A stretch of 64,000 nt of DNA from Noviluteimonas caseinilytica (GCF_018406605.1 NZ_AP024545.1:2790001-2854000), one strand, 5' to 3'; positions 1-7,187 are shown, numbered from the stretch's first letter. Notes: generated by a model not told the origin, from the letters alone. Numbers and translations: made by a program.

Positions 1-98
1 CATTTCCTTTGGGCGGCGAAACCGAAGTCGCTGCGCGGCTCGACGTGATCCAAGCGGCCAAGATGGCGTGCGTGTCCTTGTGGAGGAGAGGCAAATGA
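1..98 (+). CDS. C-terminal tail of an upstream cassette gene (partial)
   Basis: An open frame enters from the left edge and codes for 31 residues before a TGA at 96-98. That stop overlaps the ATG of the next gene (ATGA), which suggests translational coupling. The tail reads GGETEVAARLDVIQAAKMA and then a basic end; no family is recognised. The real start lies outside the window, so a chance open frame cannot be excluded. Confidence 0.4.
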   Translation, partial: FPLGGETEVAARLDVIQAAKMACVSLWRRGK

Positions 99-424
99 CG
101 GATTGGTCCGTACCAAATTGGGGGGAGCCTTGGGAGCCCGACATCGAGGTGCCATTGCTCCAGGCGTTGGCCGCCAAAGTCGCGGCCGCATGGCCGCACA
201 TAGAAGGCCGGCCCGATTTCTCCACGGTTGGCGCAGCCGTCGTCGAGTTCTTCTCAGGCCCCGTCTGCATAGCGCGAGCGTGCGTCAGCGCCCTTGACCC
301 ATCCGCACCGCTGTTCAGTTGTTATCTCGGCGCCCTGGAGGACGAGTTCCACGGCCACAACATCGAGGCGATCGCATCGCTCGTCGGGCACTACACAGAC
401 GCACTCCCGGATACCGAAATCTAG
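95..424 (+). CDS. Hypothetical soluble protein, 109 aa (array gene)
   Basis: Starts at ATG 95 because GGAGG at 82-86 lies 8 bases upstream; an in-frame GTG-like start further left is less well placed. The product is small, acidic and probably cytoplasmic, with no signal peptide or membrane segment (begins MTDWSVPNWGEPWEPD). No family is recognised. Its size and acidity fit the immunity-protein-like genes elsewhere in this array, but that is only an inference. An array repeat follows directly after the stop. Confidence 0.6.
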   Translation: MTDWSVPNWGEPWEPDIEVPLLQALAAKVAAAWPHIEGRPDFSTVGAAVVEFFSGPVCIARACVSALDPSAPLFSCYLGALEDEFHGHNIEAIASLVGHYTDALPDTEI

Positions 425-427
425 CGG

Positions 428-515
428 AATGTGCGCTCATGGCCGATAGCAGACACCCGTCGGTACCTGCCCACCACGCGACAACAGTGTCTGCTTTCGA
501 TCCAAAGCGGACATT
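428..515 (+). repeat. Array repeat 1, full but degenerate
   Basis: Left half at 428-456 (GGCCGATAGCAGACA core) and right half at 487-515 (TTTCGATCCAAAGCGGACA core), with a longer spacer than usual. Confidence 0.7.
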
Positions 516-596
516 CGGCCAGCGCGTGCCTTCCCACCTTGGGGCGGTTATAAGGCACCACTGGACCTTGGGTCAGTCGATTAGGCGGTACCCCCT

Positions 597-932
597 TTGC
601 GCAAGCTGATCACTCTTACCGTTGCGACGACTCTCATTGGATGCGCGACACAGACACCAGTGTCGACACACTCCTCGTCTGCTCGCGTAGATGACGAGGG
701 CGTAGTGACTTACTACGACCGGAATCAGGATGGCGCTATTGATTTCGAGTTCCACGATTTCGTGTGCTGCGATCGAAATTGGGCGCGGGTTGATACTGAC
801 TTCAACGGCCAATACGACTTGCTTGCCCGATGGGGCTACAGCTTGACTCGGACACCGATAGATAGTCCCGTCCCAAGGTCCGTTCCGTTTACGACGATTA
901 CGAAGGGAGAACCGCCAATATCCGGCTGGTAG
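597..932 (+). CDS. Lipoprotein with EF-hand-like loops, 111 aa
   Basis: The only sensible start is TTG at 597; it gives a classic lipoprotein leader with a positively charged N-terminus, a hydrophobic stretch and the lipobox LIGC at about residues 13-16. The mature part has two acidic loops of calcium-binding type, DRNQDGAID and DTDFNGQYD, like EF-hand or type-3 repeats. It is therefore probably an envelope-anchored, perhaps Ca2+-binding, protein of unknown role. It is flanked by array repeats 1 and 2. Confidence 0.65.
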   Translation: MRKLITLTVATTLIGCATQTPVSTHSSSARVDDEGVVTYYDRNQDGAIDFEFHDFVCCDRNWARVDTDFNGQYDLLARWGYSLTRTPIDSPVPRSVPFTTITKGEPPISGW

Positions 933-947
933 GCCTACGTGCAGACA

Positions 948-1014
948 AATGTCCGCTTCTGGCCGAAAGCGGACATGCCCGCCGAGTGACCGCTTTCGAC
1001 CCAAAGCGGACATT
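948..1014 (+). repeat. Array repeat 2, full reference copy
   Basis: Left palindrome with arms TGTCCGCTT and AAGCGGACA around TCTGGCCGA; short spacer; right palindrome with arms TGACCGCTTT and AAAGCGGACA around CGACCC. The right half is close to the reverse complement of the left half. Confidence 0.95.
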
Positions 1015-1083
1015 CGGTGCGCCCCAAGCGCCACGCTCGCCAGCGCCGAATTACACTTCGATGCCAGGACCGCAGGGGCGAAA

Positions 1084-1365
1084 ATGAAGGCGAGAGACGT
1101 TGTGCAGAATGCGCTAAGTCTGGCGCGCAGCCGCCTAGGCGAGTCGCCGCAGTACCCGATATACGAATCCTGCGTGGCTCAGTTGGAGTACCTGCTGTCC
1201 ACCTTGGATGGAAGTATTCCGGTTGACCGCCCCAAGCTTCGTACTTTCACCATCGGGCACTATGCGGTGCGGGAGCTTGAAGAATCGGATGAAGAGTTGT
1301 CGCGTGTGCTCAAGGAGGCGTATCTCATCGCGTCCAAGTTGGCCGACGGCCTAAAGATTTCCTAG
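1084..1365 (+). CDS. Tsi6-like immunity protein, 93 aa
   Basis: Starts at ATG 1084. The small helical protein closely resembles, from memory, the Pseudomonas aeruginosa type VI secretion immunity protein Tsi6: an N-terminal ALSLARSRL helix, QLEYLLSTL in the middle, then TIGHYAVRELEESDEELS and a final helix ending in GLKIS. Tsi6 neutralises the NAD(P)+-degrading effector Tse6. No effector gene lies nearby, so this would be an orphan immunity gene. It stands alone between repeats 2 and 3. A profile search would settle the family; length and motif spacing fit well. Confidence 0.65.
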   Translation: MKARDVVQNALSLARSRLGESPQYPIYESCVAQLEYLLSTLDGSIPVDRPKLRTFTIGHYAVRELEESDEELSRVLKEAYLIASKLADGLKIS

Positions 1366-1388
1366 TTCGGCTCTATTGCGGCTTTGTG

Positions 1389-1418
1389 CATTTCCGCTGC
1401 TGGCCGACAGCGGACATT
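1389..1418 (+). repeat. Array repeat 3, left half only
   Basis: Core GCTGGCCGACAGCGGACATT. It is followed 19 bases later by the start of the duplicated cassette gene at 1438, the same arrangement as repeat 29. Confidence 0.8.
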
Positions 1419-1437
1419 CGTTCTACGGAGGATTGAA

Positions 1438-1630
1438 GTGAACTCGCGATGCTACATCTGTAGCCGTCGACTCAACAACGCCGACGATCCGCTTTCCACT
1501 GATTGGGGATTGTTGGGGTTGCGTTGGACCCATGGAAGACGGTTGGCCACAGTCAGCCGCGAAGGTCGCCGAAGAAATCGCTGCGGGGCTCCGGGAGCCG
1601 GACGGGAGGGCGAAACCACCGCCCCAGTGA
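1438..1630 (+). pseudogene. Broken copy A of a duplicated Cys-containing cassette gene
   Basis: Starts GTG 1438 and matches the stretch at 15280-15478 almost base for base. Read against that copy, it lacks about 5 bases in the region that encodes a DCGGDCWGC motif in copy B. This shifts the frame so that the conserved downstream part (MEDGWPQSAAKVAEEI..., stop 1628-1630) is no longer in frame with the start. The ancestral product would have been about 66 residues with a paired-cysteine motif. The family is not named. A programmed frameshift is possible but unlikely, since copy B is broken in a different way. Confidence 0.7.
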
Positions 1631-1651
1631 TGTCCGCTTGGAATTCAACTG

Positions 1652-1777
1652 ATGCTGCTCGACGATGAGTTGGAGCTGGCTGTCCACGGCACCTTTGGTT
1701 CCGTGCAGGAAATCAGCCGCGACGTTCTTGCTGCACTCGCCGAGCACTCTCAGACTGCAACCCCTTCGTCGACGTGA
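1652..1777 (+). CDS. Short ORF, 41 aa, possibly a gene fragment
   Basis: ATG 1652 to TGA 1775-1777 encodes an acidic helical peptide beginning MLLDDELELAVHG. There is no clear ribosome site. It follows a truncated repeat (GATGTCCGCTT at 1629-1639) that joins abruptly to non-repeat sequence, so it may be the C-terminal remnant of a gene whose front was deleted. No family is recognised. Confidence 0.3.
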   Translation: MLLDDELELAVHGTFGSVQEISRDVLAALAEHSQTATPSST

Positions 1778-1802
1778 CGGAACTGAAGACGTCGGCGCCA
1801 GC

Positions 1803-1830
1803 ATGTCCGCTTCTGGCCGATAGCGGACAT
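1803..1830 (+). repeat. Array repeat 4, left half only
   Basis: Core TTCTGGCCGATAGCGGACAT with intact arms. A truncated left arm also lies at 1629-1639. Confidence 0.85.
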
Positions 1831-1930
1831 CGAGCCCAGTTATCGTGCGGGCAATCAGCGTGCAACGCGATGTTGGCGACCGCGCCCGCGTTGACTATGC
1901 TCGGGGTCGGGCACCAGGGGTGGGCAGACG

Positions 1931-2233
1931 ATGATCAAGATTCCGCGCGGGCTCGCGTTCGCCGGCACGGCCATGCTCGTCGCGAGCGTCGTGCAGTGGT
2001 GCATCACGGCGGAGTCATCGCCGGCCCGCGGCTATCTCCTTTATCACGTCGCGCTGCCGAATGCCTGGGCGACGATCAACCTGCTGCCTTTCCTTGCCGC
2101 GGGCGCCATGGGTGGAAACATCCACGCACCGCCGACCTGGATGTATCTGTGTGCCTTCTTCATCCAGTGGGCCCTCGCCGGGGTGCTCGCCGCTCTCGTG
2201 TTCCAAAGGTTTCGCAGTGCCCGGGGGCGATGA
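1931..2233 (+). CDS. Small membrane protein, 100 aa
   Basis: ATG 1931 begins MIKIPRGLAFAG. Hydrophobic stretches near residues 7-27, about 45-65 and 70-92 suggest three membrane segments, with a basic tail (FQRFRSARGR). No family is recognised. It lies alone between array repeats 4 and 5. Confidence 0.6.
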   Translation: MIKIPRGLAFAGTAMLVASVVQWCITAESSPARGYLLYHVALPNAWATINLLPFLAAGAMGGNIHAPPTWMYLCAFFIQWALAGVLAALVFQRFRSARGR

Positions 2234-2262
2234 CGGCACCATGCCGACAAGCACGCAATACG

Positions 2263-2340
2263 AATGTCCGCTTATCGCCGAAAGCAGGCATTTGATCGGC
2301 CCCTTGGCTGAGTGACCGCTTTCGACCCAAAGCGGACGTT
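2263..2340 (+). repeat. Array repeat 5, full
   Basis: Left half with changes (TTATCGCCGAAAGCAGGCAT), GC-rich spacer (ATCGGCCCCTTGGC), intact right half. Confidence 0.9.
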
Positions 2341-2407
2341 CGACGAGCCCTCACGCTGAGCGTCTGGCCGGCTTGTGAGTCGGACTCCGCCTGCATAAGC
2401 TCACGCC

Positions 2408-2746
2408 GTGAGCCAACTCGACAACATTCCGCCACACCTTCGGATGCGATCAATTTCCCCGAGGGAAATCGTGCTTCCGCTCGCCGACGCACTGGAAGCA
2501 ATCGACTACTTGGAGTCCCGATCGGCCCTTATCCTGGGCTGGGAGGGCTGGGTAAAGGCGGCTGATGGTCGCGTTGGGCATGGCAGCGCTGGCTACCTGA
2601 GTACATTCACCGAGCATCTCTCGGTGGCTGAGGCTGCCACCGACGCGCGCAAGACGATCCAAGCTGGCGCATTGGACTGGCAAGAAAAACATGGTGGCGG
2701 CACCGATGCTTTGCACTTCTGCATCACGGTGAGGTTGCCTGGCTAG
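2408..2746 (+). CDS. Hypothetical soluble protein, 112 aa
   Basis: Starts GTG 2408. The middle has a well-formed fold signature, a helix (PLADALEAIDYLES) followed by ILGWEGWVKAADGRVGHG, and the protein ends LHFCITVRLPG. It has no signal peptide. It reminds me of small conserved xanthomonad proteins without a named function; an immunity role is possible but unproven. A promoter-like TGCATAAG lies at 2392-2399, close enough to the start for a very short or leaderless message. Confidence 0.6.
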   Translation: MSQLDNIPPHLRMRSISPREIVLPLADALEAIDYLESRSALILGWEGWVKAADGRVGHGSAGYLSTFTEHLSVAEAATDARKTIQAGALDWQEKHGGGTDALHFCITVRLPG

Positions 2747-2762
2747 CAGGACTGCCAAAGGT

Positions 2763-2831
2763 CTTCTGGCCGAAAGCGGACATTTGGTCGGCCCATCGGC
2801 GGAGTGACCGCTTTCGACCCAAAGCGGACAT
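2763..2831 (+). repeat. Array repeat 6, full with truncated left arm
   Basis: The left half lacks its first arm (starts CTTCTGGCCGAAAGCGGACA); the spacer and right half are intact. Confidence 0.85.
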
Positions 2832-2868
2832 CGGCTAAATTCCACGCTCGTCGCGTGGACATGGAATT

Positions 2869-3117
2869 ATGATGCCTCGAAAGTTCTGGTCGGGTTTGCT
2901 CCTGGCGATCGGCATCTACCTTGCGCTGACGGGAGCTTTGTCCTTCAACGTCGCCATTTTCGGTGTGCATCCCATTCGCTTGTGGACATCCGCTGATCGC
3001 TATTACCAGATCGTCCCGCAAGAGAGCTCGCACGCGCTTGCAATCGGGGCAGGGTGCATCGTCGTAGCATTGCTCCTCGGCGCTGCCTCGATTCGGGTTT
3101 GGCGAACGAAACGCTAA
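2869..3117 (+). CDS. Small membrane protein, 82 aa
   Basis: Two adjacent ATG codons (2869 and 2872). The product has two membrane helices, about residues 8-28 and 55-75, joined by a loop containing HPIRLWTSADRYYQ, and a basic C-terminus (RVWRTKR). The loop would lie outside the membrane. No family is recognised. Only a vestigial repeat separates it from the next gene. Confidence 0.6.
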   Translation: MMPRKFWSGLLLAIGIYLALTGALSFNVAIFGVHPIRLWTSADRYYQIVPQESSHALAIGAGCIVVALLLGAASIRVWRTKR

Positions 3118-3132
3118 TGGCCGATAGCGACA
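3117..3132 (+). repeat. Array repeat 7, vestigial left half
   Basis: Only TGGCCGATAGCGACA remains, with one arm lost. Confidence 0.5.
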
Positions 3133-3150
3133 CCAGACTGGAAGGCGCAC

Positions 3151-3534
3151 ATGCAGATCACTGACAGTCAATTGGATGTGGCCTCTCTGGCTGCCCTGGG
3201 AGCCGAAGCGCTTGCGCTTCTGGGCAGCGGCAACGTTGACGCCTTGGCACAGCGCTTTGGCTACGCGCTGGCGTATGGCGCCGACCCGGCGATTGCCATT
3301 CAAGCGGACCTGACGTCCTCGCTTGCCTCCGTGGGAGCAACGTCACTAGGGCAGGGAGGCGCTGCACACATCCCCACGGTCCGCTACTGCAACCCAAACG
3401 AGGCCGGACTGCTTGCCGTCGTCCAGGCGATGGCGCCGACCAATAACGGCAAGGCCATCCTCGTGGAGCTGGTAGTAACGGCTCGGGGAAATGACACGCA
3501 CATCACCTTGGAGCAGATCAGCGACGCTGCGTGA
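3151..3534 (+). CDS. Hypothetical soluble protein, 127 aa
   Basis: ATG 3151, after a GGAAGG-like site. The N-terminal half is alanine- and leucine-rich and helical (DVASLAALGAEALALLGSG); the C-terminal half looks like strands (ILVELVVTARGNDTHITLEQI). No signal peptide, no cysteine motif, no recognised family. Confidence 0.6.
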   Translation: MQITDSQLDVASLAALGAEALALLGSGNVDALAQRFGYALAYGADPAIAIQADLTSSLASVGATSLGQGGAAHIPTVRYCNPNEAGLLAVVQAMAPTNNGKAILVELVVTARGNDTHITLEQISDAA

Positions 3535-3538
3535 TACG

Positions 3539-3615
3539 AATTTCCGATTCTGGCCGAAAGCAGATATTTGATCGGCCCCTTGGCAGAGTGACCGCTTTCG
3601 ACCCAAAGCAGACAT
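3539..3615 (+). repeat. Array repeat 8, full
   Basis: Left half TTCTGGCCGAAAGCAGATAT (diverged right arm), spacer ATCGGCCCCTTGGC nearly identical to repeat 5, right half intact. Confidence 0.9.
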
Positions 3616-3745
3616 TCGGGCCGCTCGTTCGGAGCCGCTCAGTTCGGTAATGTGTCGGCTAGGCGTAGTTAGGCGATAGGCAACATGCAAGACAACTCAC
3701 ACTCGTCGTTGGCATTTCACGGGGCTGTGAACTCTTCTGCTCCAG

Positions 3746-3970
3746 GTGTGCGCTGGAGTGGCCGCCGGGCTATTTGCTTTCTATATCGCGCCCGAGATCG
3801 ACATTGAACTCGACGGTCGCTCACTTGCGATTGGCTTTTCCACCTTGCTGACGCCTCTGATCTTTGTCTTCAGCCTGTGCTGCGTCATCGCATTCGCCAT
3901 CGTTGGGTGGCGGCTATGGCTTCTCCACATAAACCCTGGGCGGCGTCAGCGGACTGACGCCGAGCTTTAG
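3746..3970 (+). CDS. Small membrane protein, 74 aa, start uncertain
   Basis: The open frame can only begin at GTG 3746, because a stop lies just upstream. Two membrane helices are predicted, near residues 1-15 and 35-62, and the end is basic (NPGRRQRTDAEL). An ATG at 3685 begins another frame (MQDNSHSSLAFHG), so the gene may have a frameshift near 3740 that removed its original N-terminus. No family is recognised. Confidence 0.45.
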   Translation: MCAGVAAGLFAFYIAPEIDIELDGRSLAIGFSTLLTPLIFVFSLCCVIAFAIVGWRLWLLHINPGRRQRTDAEL

Positions 3971-3974
3971 CGTT

Positions 3975-4039
3975 TGTCTGCTTCTGGTCGAAAGCCGACA
4001 TGCGGGCCGCGGTGACCGCTTACGACCTAACGCGGACGC
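3975..4039 (+). repeat. Array repeat 9, full, diverged
   Basis: Both halves are present, with several substitutions (TTCTGGTCGAAAGCCGACAT; TTACGACCTAACGCGGAC). Confidence 0.8.
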
Positions 4040-4114
4040 TCCGCCGGACCGCTTGTTCCGTGCTATCAGCCAGCTTGTTAGCCTGCCGCAGGTTGCATAC
4101 GATTCGCCGCACAC

Positions 4115-4411
4115 ATGACTTCATCGGCTGGCACAAGCTCGATCCTCTCCACTGACAGCCTCGAAGCTGTCCGGCGGCACTTGGATTCGGTCGGCTTCAT
4201 CTCGGTACTCCATTGGCATTTGGGTGGTGCCAGCCACCCCACGCCTCTCGCGTTCAGCGATTTCGACACGTTTCATGGGTATCTGTGCGAACGCGCAAGG
4301 CCAGGAGATGCGATCGATGTCTGGCCATTTCCGACCGACTACGATCATCGACTCGCTCAGGGGAAGGTGCCCGATGCCGACGGGAATATCCATGCCGGCG
4401 GTGCCTACTAG
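4115..4411 (+). CDS. Hypothetical soluble protein, 98 aa
   Basis: ATG 4115. The protein has an alpha/beta look with many aromatic and histidine residues (SVLHWHLGGASHPTPLAFSD, then DVWPFPTDYDHRLAQGK). It has no signal peptide or membrane helix. Size and composition resemble immunity proteins, but no specific family is recognised. It is flanked by repeats 9 and 10. Confidence 0.55.
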   Translation: MTSSAGTSSILSTDSLEAVRRHLDSVGFISVLHWHLGGASHPTPLAFSDFDTFHGYLCERARPGDAIDVWPFPTDYDHRLAQGKVPDADGNIHAGGAY

Positions 4412-4443
4412 ACTTCGCGAGCCGGCCTGATTGAAGTTTGGGG

Positions 4444-4470
4444 AATGTCCGCTTCTGGCCGAAAGCGGAC
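4444..4470 (+). repeat. Array repeat 10, left half only
   Basis: Intact core TTCTGGCCGAAAGCGGAC, last bases lost. Confidence 0.8.
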
Positions 4471-4511
4471 GCCGGAGACAACCGGACAATTCAGACAAGG
4501 ACGCTGATGAA

Positions 4512-4730
4512 ATGGCAACTCGCGACTATCAGGAAACCGACCGCGACGTGCTGGCAGAACTTCCGCTTGAACGACTCAACGCGGAAATCTCACGCTGCCT
4601 CCTCGGCTACCAGACAGGCGGATCGTCGCAGGGCCGCAAGGCGTTCTTTAAGCGCCTTGTGATGCTGGAAGACATCCGCGAGCAGGCCCACGGGGTTCCT
4701 GCCAAGCAACGGACTTTCAGTAGTCGGTAA
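4512..4730 (+). CDS. Hypothetical small helical protein, 72 aa
   Basis: ATG 4512 is chosen over upstream in-frame starts, which would read through repeat 10. The product is charged and helical (MATRDYQETDRDVLAELPLE, then RKAFFKRLVMLEDIREQ). No family is recognised. Confidence 0.55.
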   Translation: MATRDYQETDRDVLAELPLERLNAEISRCLLGYQTGGSSQGRKAFFKRLVMLEDIREQAHGVPAKQRTFSSR

Positions 4731-4740
4731 GCCCGGCGGA

Positions 4741-4807
4741 AATGTCCGCTTCTGGCCGATAGCGGACATTGGTCACCGGGTGACCGCTAACGACCCAAAA
4801 CGGACAA
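4741..4807 (+). repeat. Array repeat 11, full
   Basis: Left half intact; right half carries substitutions (CTAACGACCCAAAACGGACA). Confidence 0.9.
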
Positions 4808-4875
4808 TCGGACGCCTGCGCGCGGGCCAGTTGTTTCGGCGATGATTGTGGCCATCTGCCCCCGGGGACAGGCAA

Positions 4876-5370
4876 ATGCATAGATCTCAAAGGCTGATCC
4901 TGCTGGCGTCCCTGGCGTTGGCAGGATGTTTGGGCGGAGGCGCAGACATGCGTGTGTACCAAGACTTCAGTGCCGATCCCGGGGCTGCTGTGCAGAAGTA
5001 TCGTGAGGTGTGGAGCGCGTACCAGCCGGAGGACATTTCCGACGACCGAATGTTCATCGCGTCCGAAATGATGAGGCACGACCTGGATCGGCGTGAAGAC
5101 TACTACCGCTTCATTGTTGCCCATGTTCGCAAAGAAGGCGGGGCCTATCGGACGTCCGCCCTTCGAGCGCTGGCGTATGCGACGGGTACCGAGTCACTTG
5201 AGATTTTGTTTGAAGCATACGAAAGCCGCGAGGACATGGCCGCGCGGGAGGCGCTCCAGAGCATCAAGCTTCGCTATGAGTACGCAAAGGCCGTAGGGGA
5301 TTCGAACGAGATGGCGTTTGTGAAGAAGCGATCTTCGGAGGCGCTCAAGAGGCTTCAGGCGCCGCAATAA
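4876..5370 (+). CDS. Lipoprotein, 164 aa
   Basis: ATG 4876 gives a lipoprotein leader with lipobox ALAGC near residues 15-19. The mature protein is helical and acidic, with many aromatic-charged helices (YREVWSAYQPEDISDDR, RREDYYRFIVAHVRKEG), reminiscent of alpha-helical repeat folds. Probably anchored in the outer membrane facing the periplasm. No family is recognised. Confidence 0.65.
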   Translation: MHRSQRLILLASLALAGCLGGGADMRVYQDFSADPGAAVQKYREVWSAYQPEDISDDRMFIASEMMRHDLDRREDYYRFIVAHVRKEGGAYRTSALRALAYATGTESLEILFEAYESREDMAAREALQSIKLRYEYAKAVGDSNEMAFVKKRSSEALKRLQAPQ

Positions 5371-5415
5371 CGGTCGAAACGTGTTCGCAAACGAGCGGAA
5401 TTAGGCGACCGAGAG

Positions 5416-5482
5416 AATGTCCGCTTCTGGCCGAAAGCGGACATCGGGCCTGAGTGACCGCTTTCGACCCAAAGCGGACATT
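5416..5482 (+). repeat. Array repeat 12, full
   Basis: Both halves are near consensus with intact arms. Confidence 0.95.
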
Positions 5483-5520
5483 GCGCGGGCACAATTGGCG
5501 TTAGCGAAGCTGGGGGTGCT

Positions 5521-5838
5521 GTGACTGACGTTTCGGACGGCTCAGGGATTACCTTTGAGGCGGCGCGGCGCCTTGCGCTTGCAAGCTGCGACTCATTATG
5601 CGGCGAGTACCTGGAGGCAGAGCACTGCTGGATATTCTTTGCTGCTCGTCCCGGCGATTTCGCCACAGCCGTGTCTCGGACAGGTCAAGTGAGCATGGTG
5701 TATGACCTGCGGGATGACCCCATAAAAATGCAGGAATACTTGGCTCTCTATTCCGCGTACTGCTCCGGAAATAAGCAGGAGACGGAGGTATTTTTGCAAA
5801 ACTTCATGCGGAAACACTATTCCTCGTGGCGCCCGTGA
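5521..5838 (+). CDS. Hypothetical immunity-like protein, 105 aa
   Basis: Starts GTG 5521. The sequence EAARRLALASCDSLC followed by AEHCWIFFAARPGDF resembles the helix plus aromatic strand seen in YrhB/Imm35-type small proteins, but the match is only by eye. It has no signal peptide. It lies between repeats 12 and 13. Confidence 0.55.
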   Translation: MTDVSDGSGITFEAARRLALASCDSLCGEYLEAEHCWIFFAARPGDFATAVSRTGQVSMVYDLRDDPIKMQEYLALYSAYCSGNKQETEVFLQNFMRKHYSSWRP

Positions 5839-5866
5839 GTGACCGTTTCGACCCAAAGCGGACATT
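5839..5866 (+). repeat. Array repeat 13, right half only
   Basis: Core GTTTCGACCCAAAGCGGACA, beginning directly after the stop of the upstream gene. Confidence 0.85.
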
Positions 5867-5920
5867 GGAGCGACATAATCGGATCAGCGCCCAAACACGA
5901 TTACTCGAACCGGCTCCCCG

Positions 5921-6193
5921 ATGAATATCAAAACACTGCTGCCATCCGGATGCGCTCCCAGCGAGGCGTTCCGCATGCTTTTCGACCAAGGGCATGTTCG
6001 ATCCGCAGCGGAGCTGGTGCACCTGCTTTACACCGAATTCGACGATCTTTCTGAATCGGTCATGCCGGCCGTGATGAGCTGGAACCGGGGAACGAAACCA
6101 GAGAATGCGGCAGTGGGTTTGAGTGACGAGCGACTCGACGAAATCATCGGCGAATTTCTCGCGTTAGCGATGACGACCAGCCGCCGCGCCTAG
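5921..6193 (+). CDS. Hypothetical helical protein, 90 aa
   Basis: ATG 5921. All-helical, acidic, cytoplasmic (SEAFRMLFDQGHVRSAAELV, later SDERLDEIIGEFLALAM). No family is recognised. Confidence 0.55.
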   Translation: MNIKTLLPSGCAPSEAFRMLFDQGHVRSAAELVHLLYTEFDDLSESVMPAVMSWNRGTKPENAAVGLSDERLDEIIGEFLALAMTTSRRA

Positions 6194-6198
6194 CCGCC

Positions 6199-6228
6199 GA
6201 TGTCCGCTTCTGGCCGATAGTGGAAATC
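6199..6228 (+). repeat. Array repeat 14, left half only
   Basis: TTCTGGCCGATAGTGGAAAT; the right arm is diverged. Confidence 0.75.
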
Positions 6229-6252
6229 GCTGATTCGCTACAGTTGCCAACC

Positions 6253-6618
6253 ATGAGCCTCGATACCTCCCTCCCGTACTATCCAGAGCTGACCGACTGG
6301 CCGCATGAGCCGGTCCGGCCGATACAGATTGCAGACTGCGGCTGGTATCGAGACGGTGGACCGCAAGGCGGTACGTACTACGCGGATTTGGTAGATAGCG
6401 AAGGCAACCGCTTTCCATTCTTCTTTGATCGTTTTTTGGGACGCCTTTGCTTTGGCTCCGCGACCGAACCCGACAGAGATGCTGCCTTTTTGCGCCCGGG
6501 CAGCCGCGTAGAGCAGGAATCCATCGCGCTCATCGAAACCCTGGCACAGAACTCTCCGCAGTTCCCTGACTTGCTCGGCAAGATTCGCCACGCCAAGGTG
6601 TGGGCGGCGTCCGCATAA
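6253..6618 (+). CDS. Hypothetical soluble protein, 121 aa
   Basis: ATG 6253 is preferred to an upstream in-frame ATG that lies inside repeat 14. The first half is strand-rich with many aromatics (PYYPELTDWPHEPVRP, CGWYRDGGPQGGTYYADLV), the second half helical. No signal peptide and no known family. Confidence 0.55.
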   Translation: MSLDTSLPYYPELTDWPHEPVRPIQIADCGWYRDGGPQGGTYYADLVDSEGNRFPFFFDRFLGRLCFGSATEPDRDAAFLRPGSRVEQESIALIETLAQNSPQFPDLLGKIRHAKVWAASA

Positions 6619-6628
6619 CGACTAGTCC

Positions 6629-6687
6629 AATGTCCACTTCTAGCCGATAGCTCAAGCAGGGCGTCCGCTTTCGACCTAAGCGGACAC
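6629..6687 (+). repeat. Array repeat 15, full, diverged
   Basis: Left half TTCTAGCCGATAGC with lost arm bases, right half TTTCGACCTAAGCGGACA. It touches the end of the reverse-strand gene, yet keeps the same orientation as all other copies. Confidence 0.8.
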
Positions 6688-7187
6688 TAGTCCGTGCACG
6701 CCGTTGAACCCATGAACATAGGTTGAGTGTACTTCCGGTAGTTGACGTTCATGGGTTGAGTCGAAAGCGGCAGCCCCGAATCGTTCGCTTCGTACACGAG
6801 AACGCCGCACGTGCGACTGCTCTCCACCAACTTAATCAGGTAGTAATGGCTGGACTCAAAGGTATTCGTAAAAATGACATCGCAGGTGGTCGTTTCCGTG
6901 AGCCCCTGCGAGTGAATGCCGCGAATGTGGCTCGCTAGAGGGACATTTGATTCGATTGAATACGGCCCCACTAGCGAGTAAGGCGCCCGCTGCGTGATTT
7001 GAGTCTCGAGCGATACAAGATTAGTGCACTTCGCGCTGTCCCTCGAAATGTACATCCAGGACTTAAGACTCGGACCGTCCTGGAGGAATACCGATGCTTT
7101 CGGTAGTCCCTCTTTGACCGTGTAGTCAGGCACACCACAGCCGGTCAGCACTATCGCGAGCGCGACCGTCGAAGTAATTCGAATCAT
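6687..7187 (-). CDS. Lipoprotein on the reverse strand, 166 aa
   Basis: Reverse-strand start at ATG 7187 (MIRITSTVALAIVLTGC), with lipobox LTGC. The mature part is strand-rich with several cysteines (SAKCTNLV, TTCDVIF, SRTCGVLVYE, STACTD), fitting an oxidised periplasmic protein. The region is visibly lower in GC than its neighbours, which hints at separate acquisition. It opposes the array, but the flanking repeats 15 and 16 are not inverted. No family is recognised. Confidence 0.65.
   Translation of the reverse strand: MIRITSTVALAIVLTGCGVPDYTVKEGLPKASVFLQDGPSLKSWMYISRDSAKCTNLVSLETQITQRAPYSLVGPYSIESNVPLASHIRGIHSQGLTETTTCDVIFTNTFESSHYYLIKLVESSRTCGVLVYEANDSGLPLSTQPMNVNYRKYTQPMFMGSTACTD

Noticed and set aside
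573..1034. Open frames with peptides such as MSALGRKRSL or VRFRPEADI, recurring through 1-21 kb
   Set aside because: They are translations of the array repeat in various frames and strands; the peptides recur wherever a repeat occurs, so they are not genes.
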